A stretch of DNA of 64,000 nt from UBA1563 sp041671545. GTDB taxonomy: Bacteria > Bacteroidota > Ignavibacteria > Ignavibacteriales > Ignavibacteriaceae. A model generated the notes under the pieces. The model saw nothing but the letters and a program-made list of their open reading frames with translations. It was not told the DNA's origin and searched no databases. The stretch lies in NCBI GenBank assembly GCA_041671545.1, contig JBAZBI010000004.1, forward strand, positions 200,829 to 264,828, in the 5' to 3' direction. Positions 53,515-61,988 of this stretch are shown here, piece by piece. The first letter of the stretch is position 1, and each line of letters opens with the position of its first letter. The position numbers were made by a program, and so were the translations under genes.

Positions 53515-53546
53515 TGCCGATAGTTCACAATTACCGACCGTTCACT
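53515..53546 (+). promoter_or_regulatory. Candidate LytTR-type direct repeat
   Basis: CCGATAGTTCAC and CCGACCGTTCAC share GTTCAC 17 bp apart, like the 'AnCGTTnA' half-sites bound as direct repeats by LytTR regulators, although the usual spacing is nearer 21 bp. It lies between the kinase gene and the small gene at 53630. A single similar GATAGTTTACA lies at 49080, near the STAS-like gene. Confidence 0.25.
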
Positions 53547-53629
53547 TACTGAAACATACCTTAAGCTTGTTAGCTATTGATGTGTCCTCACATTGTAGAT
53601 AGCTTTCGATCAAAATTAAAGACAACAAA

Positions 53630-53875
53630 GTGAATTTTCTAAAAATGCTGATGAGATTATTTATAAAAAAGCATGCTAAGTCTGCACCTCTTTTAATTAT
53701 AAAGAAGGATGCAAGTAATGCTAACATAAAAGAATTCAAATCTATTGAAGAAGCAATTGCCGATCTGGAAAAAGACCCGAATGTTCCATCAGATAAAATA
53801 GAACAACTAAAATCATCTCTCAAAAAACTGAAGAACAAGACTTCAATTACGATAAGAAACGGTGAAATAATATAA
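53630..53875 (+). CDS. Small hypothetical protein
   Basis: An 81-residue protein from a GTG at 53630, or 76 residues from an ATG at 53645; neither has a clear Shine-Dalgarno. The sequence is lysine-rich with KEFKSIEEAIADLEKDPNVPSDKIEQLKSSLKKLK, a helical, possibly coiled-coil part. It has no signal peptide. It lies between the two-component pair and the S74 protein gene and may be a short accessory gene of that cluster. I do not recognise it. Confidence 0.4.
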   Translation: MNFLKMLMRLFIKKHAKSAPLLIIKKDASNANIKEFKSIEEAIADLEKDPNVPSDKIEQLKSSLKKLKNKTSITIRNGEII

Positions 53876-53967
53876 TGTTTAATAAAATATGTTCAAATCA
53901 ATCGCACCTGACTATACAGAAAACATCGCATACAATGATTACTATAAATTCAAAAAGGATACACACA

Positions 53968-55164
53968 ATGAAAACAAAATTATCCATCATTTTATTGATG
54001 GCGATGCTTGGCTCATCAACTTTTAGCCAGAGCATTACAAATACCCTTGGTTCAAGCGGTTCATTTATTATTAAAGATGGTTCAACTACATTTTTCACTC
54101 TCGCCCAATCGACAGGGTACGTAACATTAAATAAGAGTATGTCTTTGCCATACACTACCGGCTCAACGATAGGAGTGATATATAAAGGCGCAGAAAGATT
54201 TATACATGACTATACTGCATCCGGAACAGACGGTTTCAATACTTTTATTGGGACAAGTGCTGGTAATTTTACGATGAGTGGAACGAACCAACAAGGAAGT
54301 TATAATTCGGGATTTGGGACACAATCACTTATAAGTCTTACAACCGGCAACCGAAACCAGGCTTTTGGTCCACAAACACTTGTTAGCAACACAACCGGAT
54401 TCCATAATTCAGCATTCGGAACACAAGCGCTTTACTCGAACGTTATCGGGAGTAGAAATTCAGCGTTCGGCGAAGGCACTCTTATAGGCAGCACGGGTAA
54501 CTCGAATTCAGCATTCGGGTCAGGAGCTGGTAACAATGTTAGCTCGGGTTCAAATCTAACTTTACTTGGATATGATGCCCAAGCAAGTTCTGGAACAGCT
54601 ACAAATCAAATTACACTGGGTGATTTTTATGTCACTTCACTCCGTTGTAATACTTCAACTATAAGTTCTCTTTCCGATGCAAGAGATAAGAAGAATATTC
54701 GAGACTTAAAACTTGGCATAGATTTTTTGATGAAATTAAAACCAAGACTTTTCAACTGGGACAAAAGAGAATGGTATAATAACAATTCATCAGACGGAAG
54801 CAAGATGCAGAAAACTCCAACTGCAGGTTTTATAGCCCAAGAACTTGACACCGTGCAGATGAGCGAAAATGTTGAATGGTTAAATCTTGTTTTAAAAGAT
54901 AATCCAGACAGAGTAGAGGCAACTGCCGGTAATCTTTTGCCGATTATTGTAAAAGCCATCCAGGATTTGAAAAAAGAAAATGACCAGCTAAAAGTTAAAA
55001 ACGAAGTTGCTCAAGTCGCTAATGAGAATCTAAAGATTACAACCGCTGAGTTAAATGATAGACTTACCAAGTTTGAGAAGATGCAAACTTTATTAATAGC
55101 TGAAATAGAAAGGCTTAAAACTAATAACGATGAAACGACCAAAGTGAGTCTGGGGACAAAATGA
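53968..55164 (+). CDS. Exported beta-roll protein with C-terminal S74 (intramolecular chaperone) domain
   Basis: A 398-residue protein; the ATG at 53968 follows AAGGA. A signal peptide (LSIILLMAMLGSSTFSQ) precedes a head of repeated NSAFG/TG units (GTSAGNFTMSG, NSGFGTQSL, NSAFGTQALYSN, NSAFGSGAGNNVSSG), like trimeric adhesin heads or tail-fibre shafts. The C-terminal Peptidase_S74 / endosialidase chaperone domain begins at S236 in SDARDKKNI, with K241 as expected for the self-cleaving Ser-Lys pair, followed by PTAGFIAQELD and a final coiled coil. The domain trimerises the protein and then cleaves itself off. It overlaps the next gene by 4 bp. Confidence 0.88.
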   Translation: MKTKLSIILLMAMLGSSTFSQSITNTLGSSGSFIIKDGSTTFFTLAQSTGYVTLNKSMSLPYTTGSTIGVIYKGAERFIHDYTASGTDGFNTFIGTSAGNFTMSGTNQQGSYNSGFGTQSLISLTTGNRNQAFGPQTLVSNTTGFHNSAFGTQALYSNVIGSRNSAFGEGTLIGSTGNSNSAFGSGAGNNVSSGSNLTLLGYDAQASSGTATNQITLGDFYVTSLRCNTSTISSLSDARDKKNIRDLKLGIDFLMKLKPRLFNWDKREWYNNNSSDGSKMQKTPTAGFIAQELDTVQMSENVEWLNLVLKDNPDRVEATAGNLLPIIVKAIQDLKKENDQLKVKNEVAQVANENLKITTAELNDRLTKFEKMQTLLIAEIERLKTNNDETTKVSLGTK

Positions 55165-55916
55165 AAACGAAAATATTTTTCTTACTAACTATATTTTTTT
55201 CTTCTTGGCTTTATTGCCAGAGTTCTATTGTTTATGGCACGGGAACAATCATTGAAGTTGGGAATGGCGCAGATGTTTGTGCCGGTACAATTACGGTAAA
55301 TGGAACGTATAGTGGTGGAGGAACATTTTGTAATGGTGCTTTACCGGTTGAATTAGTCTCCTTTAATGCAATTGTTATAAAAGATAAAATAGAGCTAAAC
55401 TGGAAAACTGCAACTGAACTCAATAATTATGGATTTGAGATAGAAAGAAGTGAAAAGTTAAAAGTGGAAAGTGGAAAGTGGGAGGTGGTTGGATTTGTGC
55501 AAGGAAATGGCAATAGCAATTCACCAAAAGAATATAGTTTCATTGATCAGTCAGTATTGTCCGGGAGTTTTTCATACAGACTTAAACAACTTGACAATGA
55601 CGGTACATTTAAATACAGCGAAACTGTTGAAGTTTCAGTTGGACAATTTCCAAACGATTATTCTCTGAATCAAAATTATCCAAATCCATTTAACCCTTCA
55701 ACCACTATAGCTTATGACATTCCCAAAACAAGTTCTGTTAGAATCAGCGTGTACGACATTCTAGGGAAAGAGATAAAGTTATTATTAAACGCGGAGAAAA
55801 ATCCCGGACACTATGCAATCATTTTCGACGCAAAAGAATTAGCTGGTGGAATATATTATTATTCAATTAAAGCCGGAGAATTTTCTCAAAGTAAAAAAAT
55901 GATTCTGCTGAAATAA
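55161..55916 (+). CDS. T9SS type A sorting-domain protein
   Basis: A 251-residue exported protein with a signal peptide (MKTKIFFLLTIFFSSWLYCQ), a short beta part with a Cys pair (ADVCAGTITV ... GTFCNGALPVELVSFNA) and a Fn3-like 'ELNWKTATELNNYGFEIERS' segment common before T9SS tails. The tail is complete (NYPNPFNPSTTIAYDIP ... LAGGIYYYSI ... KKMILLK). Inside the Fn3-like part, residues SEKLKVESGKWEVVGF include a translated GAAAGTGG DNA repeat (55452-55484). It starts within the stop codon of the S74 gene, so expression is coupled. Confidence 0.88.
   Translation: MKTKIFFLLTIFFSSWLYCQSSIVYGTGTIIEVGNGADVCAGTITVNGTYSGGGTFCNGALPVELVSFNAIVIKDKIELNWKTATELNNYGFEIERSEKLKVESGKWEVVGFVQGNGNSNSPKEYSFIDQSVLSGSFSYRLKQLDNDGTFKYSETVEVSVGQFPNDYSLNQNYPNPFNPSTTIAYDIPKTSSVRISVYDILGKEIKLLLNAEKNPGHYAIIFDAKELAGGIYYYSIKAGEFSQSKKMILLK
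55452..55484 (+). repeat. In-frame GAAAGTGG-type DNA repeat inside a coding sequence
   Basis: AAAAGTTAAAAGTGGAAAGT and onward belongs to the same simple repeat seen at 16169-16200 and 16250-16336. Here it encodes KLKVESGKWE. The run is absent from the equivalent Fn3-like segment in related tails, so it is an insertion. Confidence 0.7.
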
Positions 55917-56010
55917 ATAATACCACCTATTCAATTAAGATAGAACAAATTAACTAGGGCGAAATGCAGAGCATAGTCACCCGCAAAAAATTAAAGAACG
56001 GATAAAAGTA

Positions 56011-59000
56011 ATGTTCAAGATAAAATTCGCTGCCATTCTTATTTCATTTATCGTTTTGTTTGGGAGCTTTGCAAATGCACAATGGGTGCCTACAGGCTTA
56101 GCCAACGGAACTGTAAATATCGTCTTTGGGAATGACGGGAACCTCTTTGCAGGATTAATAAATGGTGCTCTAATCTCCACAGACAATGGTTCAAACTGGA
56201 ATTATACAAGTATCAGCACAACTTTTTCTGTTTGGTCTTTTGCCGTAAATGGGACAGACATTTTTGCGGGAACTACCGGTGGACTTTTTCGTTCAACCGA
56301 CAATGGATTAACGTGGAATACTGTTAATTCCGGTATGCCGTTAGTTCAATCATTCGCAGTTATCGGCACTACTTTTTTTGCGGGAACTGAAGGTGGTGGT
56401 GTTTACTTTACCACAGATAATGGAACAAACTGGACTCAAGTAAATACCGGTTTAACAAACCTTCAAGTTCGAGCTCTCATTGCGAGCGGAACCAAACTCT
56501 TTGCAGGAACTCTTGATGGAGTTTTCCTCTCCACCGACAATGGAGCAAACTGGACTCAACTAAATACCGGTTTATCAAATCTTGATGTGCGCGGCTTTGC
56601 AATTTTAGGAACAAATATTTTTGCAGGAACGAACGGCGGTATTTTTCGATCCAATATCAATACAATCAATTGGACAAATGTAGCCGGCGGACTCGTTCGC
56701 GGTTTTGCAGTTACCTGTGGAACAGACATTTATGCGGGCGGGTGGTATAACGGAGGTGGTGTAATTCATTCAACTGATAATGGAACCAACTGGACTTCTT
56801 TCAATACCGGATTAACTACCACTACCGTACCGACTCTTACAGTTAAAGGATCAGATCTCTTTGCGGGAACTTGGAACGGAGGGGTCTTCCGTTCCCCCAC
56901 TAATTGCACATCTATTGATACTACATGCTCTATTTGCGGAATGAAATTTAATGATTTGAATGGTGACGGAATTCAAGATCCAGGAGAACCAGGGATCGCG
57001 AATTGGGAAATTAACATCAAAAATAGCATCCTTCCAAATTCATATTCAATCTTTACTGATTCAAGTGGGCAATATTGTATTGACAACCTCGCGGCAACAG
57101 GGATTTATACTATTTCAGAAAACAGCCAAAACGGATGGACTCAAACATTTCCGGCAAGCCCCGGGAAATATTCCATTACACTTTCCCAGGGAGACCACAG
57201 AGATTCTATCAACTTCGGAAATCATCAACAACCTTTACTTGGTTCAATTTGCGGAATAAAGTTTAACGACCTGAATGGAAATGGAATACAAGACGCTGGC
57301 GAACTTGGACTTGCGAATTGGGTAATCAATCTTAAATTCCAAAATGCTGCAGGTTTCATTACATTAACAGATACAACAGACGTAAATGGTAATTATTGTT
57401 TTAATGATCTGCAACCCGGCGGATACTATACCGTTTTTGAAACCAACCAAAGCGGATGGCAGCAAACATCTCCCCCATCTCCGGGGACTTATACAGTCCC
57501 TCTTTCTTCGGGAGAGCACAGAGATTCTGTTAATTTCGGAAATAAAGAGCTTCCTGTAGTTGGTTCTATCTGTGGAATAAAGTTCAACGATCTGAATGGA
57601 AACGGAATTCAAGACCCGGGTGAACTTGGACTTGCGAATTGGGTAATCAATTTAAAATACCAAAATGCAGCAGGCTTCATAACAATTACTGATACAACGG
57701 ATGCGAACGGAAATTATTGTTTTAACGATTTACAACCTGGTGGGACTTATACGGTTTTTGAAACGAATCAAAGTGGATGGCAGCAAACTTCTCCCCCATC
57801 ACCTGGAATTTATACAATTCCACTTAATTCGGGAGAACACAAAGATTCAATTAACTTCGGAAACAAACAGCTTCCGGTAGTTGGCTCTATCTGTGGAATA
57901 AAGTTCAACGATCTGAATGGAAACGGAATTCAAGACCCGGGTGAACTTGGACTTGCCAACTGGGTAATCAATCTTAAATTCCAAAATGCTGCAGGTTTCA
58001 TTACATTAACAGATACAACAGACGCAAATGGTAATTATTGTTTTAATGATCTGCAACCCGGCGGAACGTATACTGTTTTTGAAACGAATCAAAGCGGATG
58101 GCAGCAAACATCACCCCCATCTCCCGGAATTTACACGATCCCACTCACATCTGGAGAGCACAGAGATTCTGTTAATTTCGGAAATCAACTTTCTACAGTC
58201 GGTAGTATCTGTGATTCACTTAATGCGACGGTTACGAAAAGTGTTGCAGGAGATTGCTGCTGGAGTATCAGTCTTAATCAGCCATCAAATACAAGTGGTA
58301 TAACCGGGATACAGTTCTTGCCGTTATCTCCAAATACTTTTGCACTTGGTAGTTCACAACTCGGAAGCAGCTACTCAAGCGGATGGTTGTTTGTAACCAA
58401 TACAATTAATCAATTTACAGTTAGAAGGTTAACCGGAGATATCCCATCCGGCTCACTCCCTAATTTCTTTAATTTCTGTATGAATAATTTGTCGAGTCCC
58501 CAGTATGTTGTCGTAAACTGGTTAAACGCCAACAATGGAGTTGTTTGTTCAGACACCGTAACTTTGGATTGTGAAATTCCTTGCGTAACCTTCAGTAAGG
58601 ATACCGTTATTTGCAACACGAATGATTACACACTGCAATATTCTTTTACTAATAATGCAACGTATGCTGTTAACAAAATTGAAGTTATTCAAACCGTTCC
58701 AGCAGGCATAACGGTTACGCCATCAACAATGTTAATTCCTCCGGTAAATCCGGGACAAAGTTCGGGAGTGCTAACATTCAGCATTAGCGGTGCTTTACCG
58801 AATACAACAGTAGCGATACATTTCAGGTTTACAAGTTCCGATAGTTGCTGTTTTTGTACCGACATCTTATATGTTACAACTCCATCATGCATGTGTGAAG
58901 AGGTTGGCGCCACGCTGAATGAAGATACCGGCAACTGTAGTGATACTCTAAATATCTCAAATAGTTTTTCGGGGAATTATTTCACACAGATCAACTTAAC

Positions 59001-60459
59001 AGCTTTACCAAGCGGTACGGTATTCAGCAACTGGAATACAAATACTTCAGCCAATTGGTATTCGTTGAACACATTCGCCGCCAACACGATTCATCTTGTT
59101 AACATCGGAAGCGGCTTTATTCCATCCGGCAATTCCAACAGCATACTTAATTTTATGTTGTCGGGATATACAACTTCAACTCAAAAAATTGTTATTGAAT
59201 GGATAAGAAATGATTCAGTGAAATGCGTGGATACTTTGATTACTCATTGTGTTCCTCCCCCGCCAACGATGTATTGTACACAATTGATAGATGATTCATT
59301 GATTTGTCTGCCGGACGGAACATTCCAATATAAATTCAAAGTGAAAAATAATTCAACAGATTCAACTACCGGATTTCAGTTGAATGCTATTTCTCCTTCT
59401 TCTGTGTCCTTCAGTCCGAGCAATTTCAGTAACGTTGCAATTGGACCATCAATGATATCACCTGAACAAACCGTGATCATCAGCGGAATTGGTGCGAATA
59501 CTCCATTTTGTTTTGATATTGCTCTCTACAAACACATTATGCAAAAAGATACTCTCTATAGCTGGTGCTGTCATAGCGATACTGTTTGCAACACCACACC
59601 AAACTGTGATCCAAAAGATTCGTCTGAAGCATGTATAACATGGAATTTATTAAACAATCAGTTGGTAACTTCTACCAACGGAAATATCACCGGAACATCT
59701 GAATCTATTAGCACCGGCTCGTCCGCACCGTTTATGGCTATATTCCCTCCTTATACAAGTAATGGCCAGAGACTTATGGTGTCGGGTGGTTGGCCGGTTG
59801 GTTCTTTGGATCTTAACCGATTCATCGAATTCAATGCTGGTCCTAATTTAGGAAATAGTTTTACTGTTAATAGTGTTTCTTTTAATTTTGGCGACAATCC
59901 TCAAACTACTAATTACAACATCATTAATTCTCAAGTGTTTTACTCGACCAATAATTTTTCGAGCAGTACCGCATTGGGAGGTACCTTAGCTTACTTAAAC
60001 ACAACGATGTCCACATTTGCACTATCGAATTTAAATATTTTCGTTGGCAACGGTCAGACTTTTTCGTTAAGTATCTATCCCTATTCCCCAACGGGAAGTG
60101 TTACCGCAACTGTTTCCCTTGCTATCCATAATAACGTTGTTATTTGCGGAACAACCTCGCGGGTAGTCGGTATTGAGGGACAAATTGACTTCCCAACCTC
60201 TTATGCATTAAAACAGAATTATCCTAATCCATTCAACCCTGTATCTGTAATCCGATACGATATACCTAAATCGAGTTTTGTAAGAATCAATGTTTATGAC
60301 ATTCTTGGTGAAGAAATTAGATCGTTAGTAAGTGAAGAGAAAAATCCCGGTACTTATGAAGTTACATTCGATGCAAAAAACTTGCCTAGTGGAATTTATT
60401 TTTACACTATTAGATCGGGAGAATTTAGTCAAAGCAGAAAAATGATTTTGATGAAATAG
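56011..60459 (+). CDS. Large T9SS adhesin-like protein with propeller and SdrD-type repeats
   Basis: A 1482-residue exported protein. Residues 1-24 are a signal peptide. Residues 25-305 carry about seven BNR-like units (FRSTDNGLTWNTVN, STDNGANWTQLNTGL). Residues 307-731 are four SdrD B-like domains of about 107 residues (SICGIKFNDLNGNGIQDPGELG ... NYCFNDLQPGG ... HRDSVNFGN), each with a Ca-loop-like DLNGNGIQDPGE and a Cys pair. Residues 732-1390 are Cys-rich beta domains. The last 80 residues form a T9SS tail. The layout suggests a calcium-stiffened cell-surface stalk; function is inference. A terminator follows the stop. Confidence 0.9.
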   Translation: MFKIKFAAILISFIVLFGSFANAQWVPTGLANGTVNIVFGNDGNLFAGLINGALISTDNGSNWNYTSISTTFSVWSFAVNGTDIFAGTTGGLFRSTDNGLTWNTVNSGMPLVQSFAVIGTTFFAGTEGGGVYFTTDNGTNWTQVNTGLTNLQVRALIASGTKLFAGTLDGVFLSTDNGANWTQLNTGLSNLDVRGFAILGTNIFAGTNGGIFRSNINTINWTNVAGGLVRGFAVTCGTDIYAGGWYNGGGVIHSTDNGTNWTSFNTGLTTTTVPTLTVKGSDLFAGTWNGGVFRSPTNCTSIDTTCSICGMKFNDLNGDGIQDPGEPGIANWEINIKNSILPNSYSIFTDSSGQYCIDNLAATGIYTISENSQNGWTQTFPASPGKYSITLSQGDHRDSINFGNHQQPLLGSICGIKFNDLNGNGIQDAGELGLANWVINLKFQNAAGFITLTDTTDVNGNYCFNDLQPGGYYTVFETNQSGWQQTSPPSPGTYTVPLSSGEHRDSVNFGNKELPVVGSICGIKFNDLNGNGIQDPGELGLANWVINLKYQNAAGFITITDTTDANGNYCFNDLQPGGTYTVFETNQSGWQQTSPPSPGIYTIPLNSGEHKDSINFGNKQLPVVGSICGIKFNDLNGNGIQDPGELGLANWVINLKFQNAAGFITLTDTTDANGNYCFNDLQPGGTYTVFETNQSGWQQTSPPSPGIYTIPLTSGEHRDSVNFGNQLSTVGSICDSLNATVTKSVAGDCCWSISLNQPSNTSGITGIQFLPLSPNTFALGSSQLGSSYSSGWLFVTNTINQFTVRRLTGDIPSGSLPNFFNFCMNNLSSPQYVVVNWLNANNGVVCSDTVTLDCEIPCVTFSKDTVICNTNDYTLQYSFTNNATYAVNKIEVIQTVPAGITVTPSTMLIPPVNPGQSSGVLTFSISGALPNTTVAIHFRFTSSDSCCFCTDILYVTTPSCMCEEVGATLNEDTGNCSDTLNISNSFSGNYFTQINLTALPSGTVFSNWNTNTSANWYSLNTFAANTIHLVNIGSGFIPSGNSNSILNFMLSGYTTSTQKIVIEWIRNDSVKCVDTLITHCVPPPPTMYCTQLIDDSLICLPDGTFQYKFKVKNNSTDSTTGFQLNAISPSSVSFSPSNFSNVAIGPSMISPEQTVIISGIGANTPFCFDIALYKHIMQKDTLYSWCCHSDTVCNTTPNCDPKDSSEACITWNLLNNQLVTSTNGNITGTSESISTGSSAPFMAIFPPYTSNGQRLMVSGGWPVGSLDLNRFIEFNAGPNLGNSFTVNSVSFNFGDNPQTTNYNIINSQVFYSTNNFSSSTALGGTLAYLNTTMSTFALSNLNIFVGNGQTFSLSIYPYSPTGSVTATVSLAIHNNVVICGTTSRVVGIEGQIDFPTSYALKQNYPNPFNPVSVIRYDIPKSSFVRINVYDILGEEIRSLVSEEKNPGTYEVTFDAKNLPSGIYFYTIRSGEFSQSRKMILMK
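57241..58201 (+). repeat. Three near-identical 321-bp coding repeats
   Basis: Units start at 57241, 57562 and 57883, each 321 bp (107 codons). The first 70 bases of units two and three are identical except for scattered positions, which points to recent duplication or gene conversion. A degenerate fourth unit precedes them from about 56930. Confidence 0.9.
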
Positions 60460-60481
60460 AATTCAACCAAATTGTTAATAC

Positions 60482-60513
60482 AAAGCCGGAGTTGCTACTC
60501 CGGCTTTTTTATT
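60482..60513 (+). terminator. Rho-independent terminator
   Basis: AAAGCCGGAG (60482-60491) and CTCCGGCTTT (60498-60507) form a 10-bp stem with a 6-base loop (TTGCTA), followed by TTT and further T-rich sequence. It ends the transcript of the large adhesin-like gene. Confidence 0.93.
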
Positions 60514-60649
60514 TTTTTAATAACGATTTCAATTATTTTTCAAAACCCGTCTCTTTTATTGAAAAACATCAGCTAAAGGTTGACGGATCGTTATTAAAAA
60601 TAGATTTCGTTTGGTTATTTTGAACCACCAAAAAGAATGAAGTGTAATT

Positions 60650-61987
60650 ATGAGAGAAACAATTTTAATTATTGATGACGAAAATGATTTAAGAAGTCTT
60701 CTTGTCAGGATAATGAAGCTGGAAGATTATACTACCTATGACGCCGCAAATGCAGTATCAGGTTTGGAGCTTTTGAAAAAAGAAGATATTTCCGTTGTAA
60801 TTGTTGATGTAAAACTTCCGGATGCAAACGGAATTGATCTTGTAAGTAAAATCAAGGAGATCAACCCGCATTGTGAAATTATTGTGCTTACGGCTTACGG
60901 AACAATTGAAGACGGAGTTCGCGCAATCAAAGAAGGTGCCTTCGATTATATTACAAAAGGTGATGAAGACAATAAAATAATTCCGTTAGTTCAGCGGGCG
61001 ACTGAAAAAGTTCAAATGAAAAAAAGAATTGAACTGTTGGAAAAAAGCGTTGGTGAAAAATTTAATTTTGATGCAATCACCGGTAATTCAACTCCCATAA
61101 TGAAAGCCAAAGAATTAGCATCAAAAATTGCCGTGACTGACACTCCCGTTCTTCTTCTTGGAGAAACCGGAACAGGAAAAGAATTGTTCGCACAGGCAAT
61201 TCATTATTCGGGAAGCAGAAAAAATTATCCTTTCGTGGCAATAAACTGCAGCGCGTTTTCAAAAGACCTTCTTGAATCGGAAATGTTTGGTTATAAAGCA
61301 GGCGCTTTTACCGGAGCGGTTAAAAATAAAAAGGGATTGTTCGAAGAAGCCCATTTGGGAACATTATTCCTGGATGAAATCGGTGAACTTGATATTTCCC
61401 TTCAAGCAAAATTGTTACGCGTGCTTGAGACAAATGAATTTATAAAATCCGGCGATACTAAAACTACCAAAGTTGATGTGAGAATTATTGCCGCCACAAA
61501 TAGAAATCTTGAGAATGAAGTTGAAAACGGAAATTTCCGGTCTGATCTTTTTTACCGCATAAACGTTATGCAGATTGAACTTCCCTCTTTAAGGGAAAGA
61601 CGGGATGATCTTGAAATCTTGACAGAATATTTTGTTCAGCACTTCAGTAAGAAACTAAAACGAAGTGTAACTAAAATCTCCAAAGGATTTTTAGAACGAA
61701 TTAAATTCTATGATTTCCCCGGAAACATTAGAGAACTCCGTAACGTAATTGAGAGATCAATAATTTTATCCGAAGGAGGAGTTTTATCAGAAAACACACT
61801 TCCCAAAGAGTTTTTTCATGAAGAATCAGGTGAAAAAAGTGCAATTACAAAGTTGGATGAAGTGGAAAAAAATCACATCTTAAAAATTCTTGAAAGTGTC
61901 AACGGAAATAAAACCAAGACTGCCGAAGTATTGGGAATTGGATTGACCACTTTATACAGAAAACTCCAGACTTATGGCATTGAATAG
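60650..61987 (+). CDS. NtrC-family sigma-54-dependent response regulator
   Basis: A 445-residue activator. The receiver domain has IIDDEND and phospho-acceptor D53 (VVIVDVKLPDANG). The AAA+ domain has Walker A GETGTGKE (about 170), the sigma-54 contact loop GAFTGA (about 215), and Walker B GTLFLDEIGELD. A Fis-type helix-turn-helix closes the protein (NKTKTAEVLGIGLTTLYRKL). It should activate sigma-54 promoters. The kdp genes lie 1 kb downstream on the same strand, and Bacteroidota kdp loci often have such a regulator, so kdp control is a reasonable inference. Confidence 0.95.
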   Translation: MRETILIIDDENDLRSLLVRIMKLEDYTTYDAANAVSGLELLKKEDISVVIVDVKLPDANGIDLVSKIKEINPHCEIIVLTAYGTIEDGVRAIKEGAFDYITKGDEDNKIIPLVQRATEKVQMKKRIELLEKSVGEKFNFDAITGNSTPIMKAKELASKIAVTDTPVLLLGETGTGKELFAQAIHYSGSRKNYPFVAINCSAFSKDLLESEMFGYKAGAFTGAVKNKKGLFEEAHLGTLFLDEIGELDISLQAKLLRVLETNEFIKSGDTKTTKVDVRIIAATNRNLENEVENGNFRSDLFYRINVMQIELPSLRERRDDLEILTEYFVQHFSKKLKRSVTKISKGFLERIKFYDFPGNIRELRNVIERSIILSEGGVLSENTLPKEFFHEESGEKSAITKLDEVEKNHILKILESVNGNKTKTAEVLGIGLTTLYRKLQTYGIE

Positions 61988-61988
61988 C

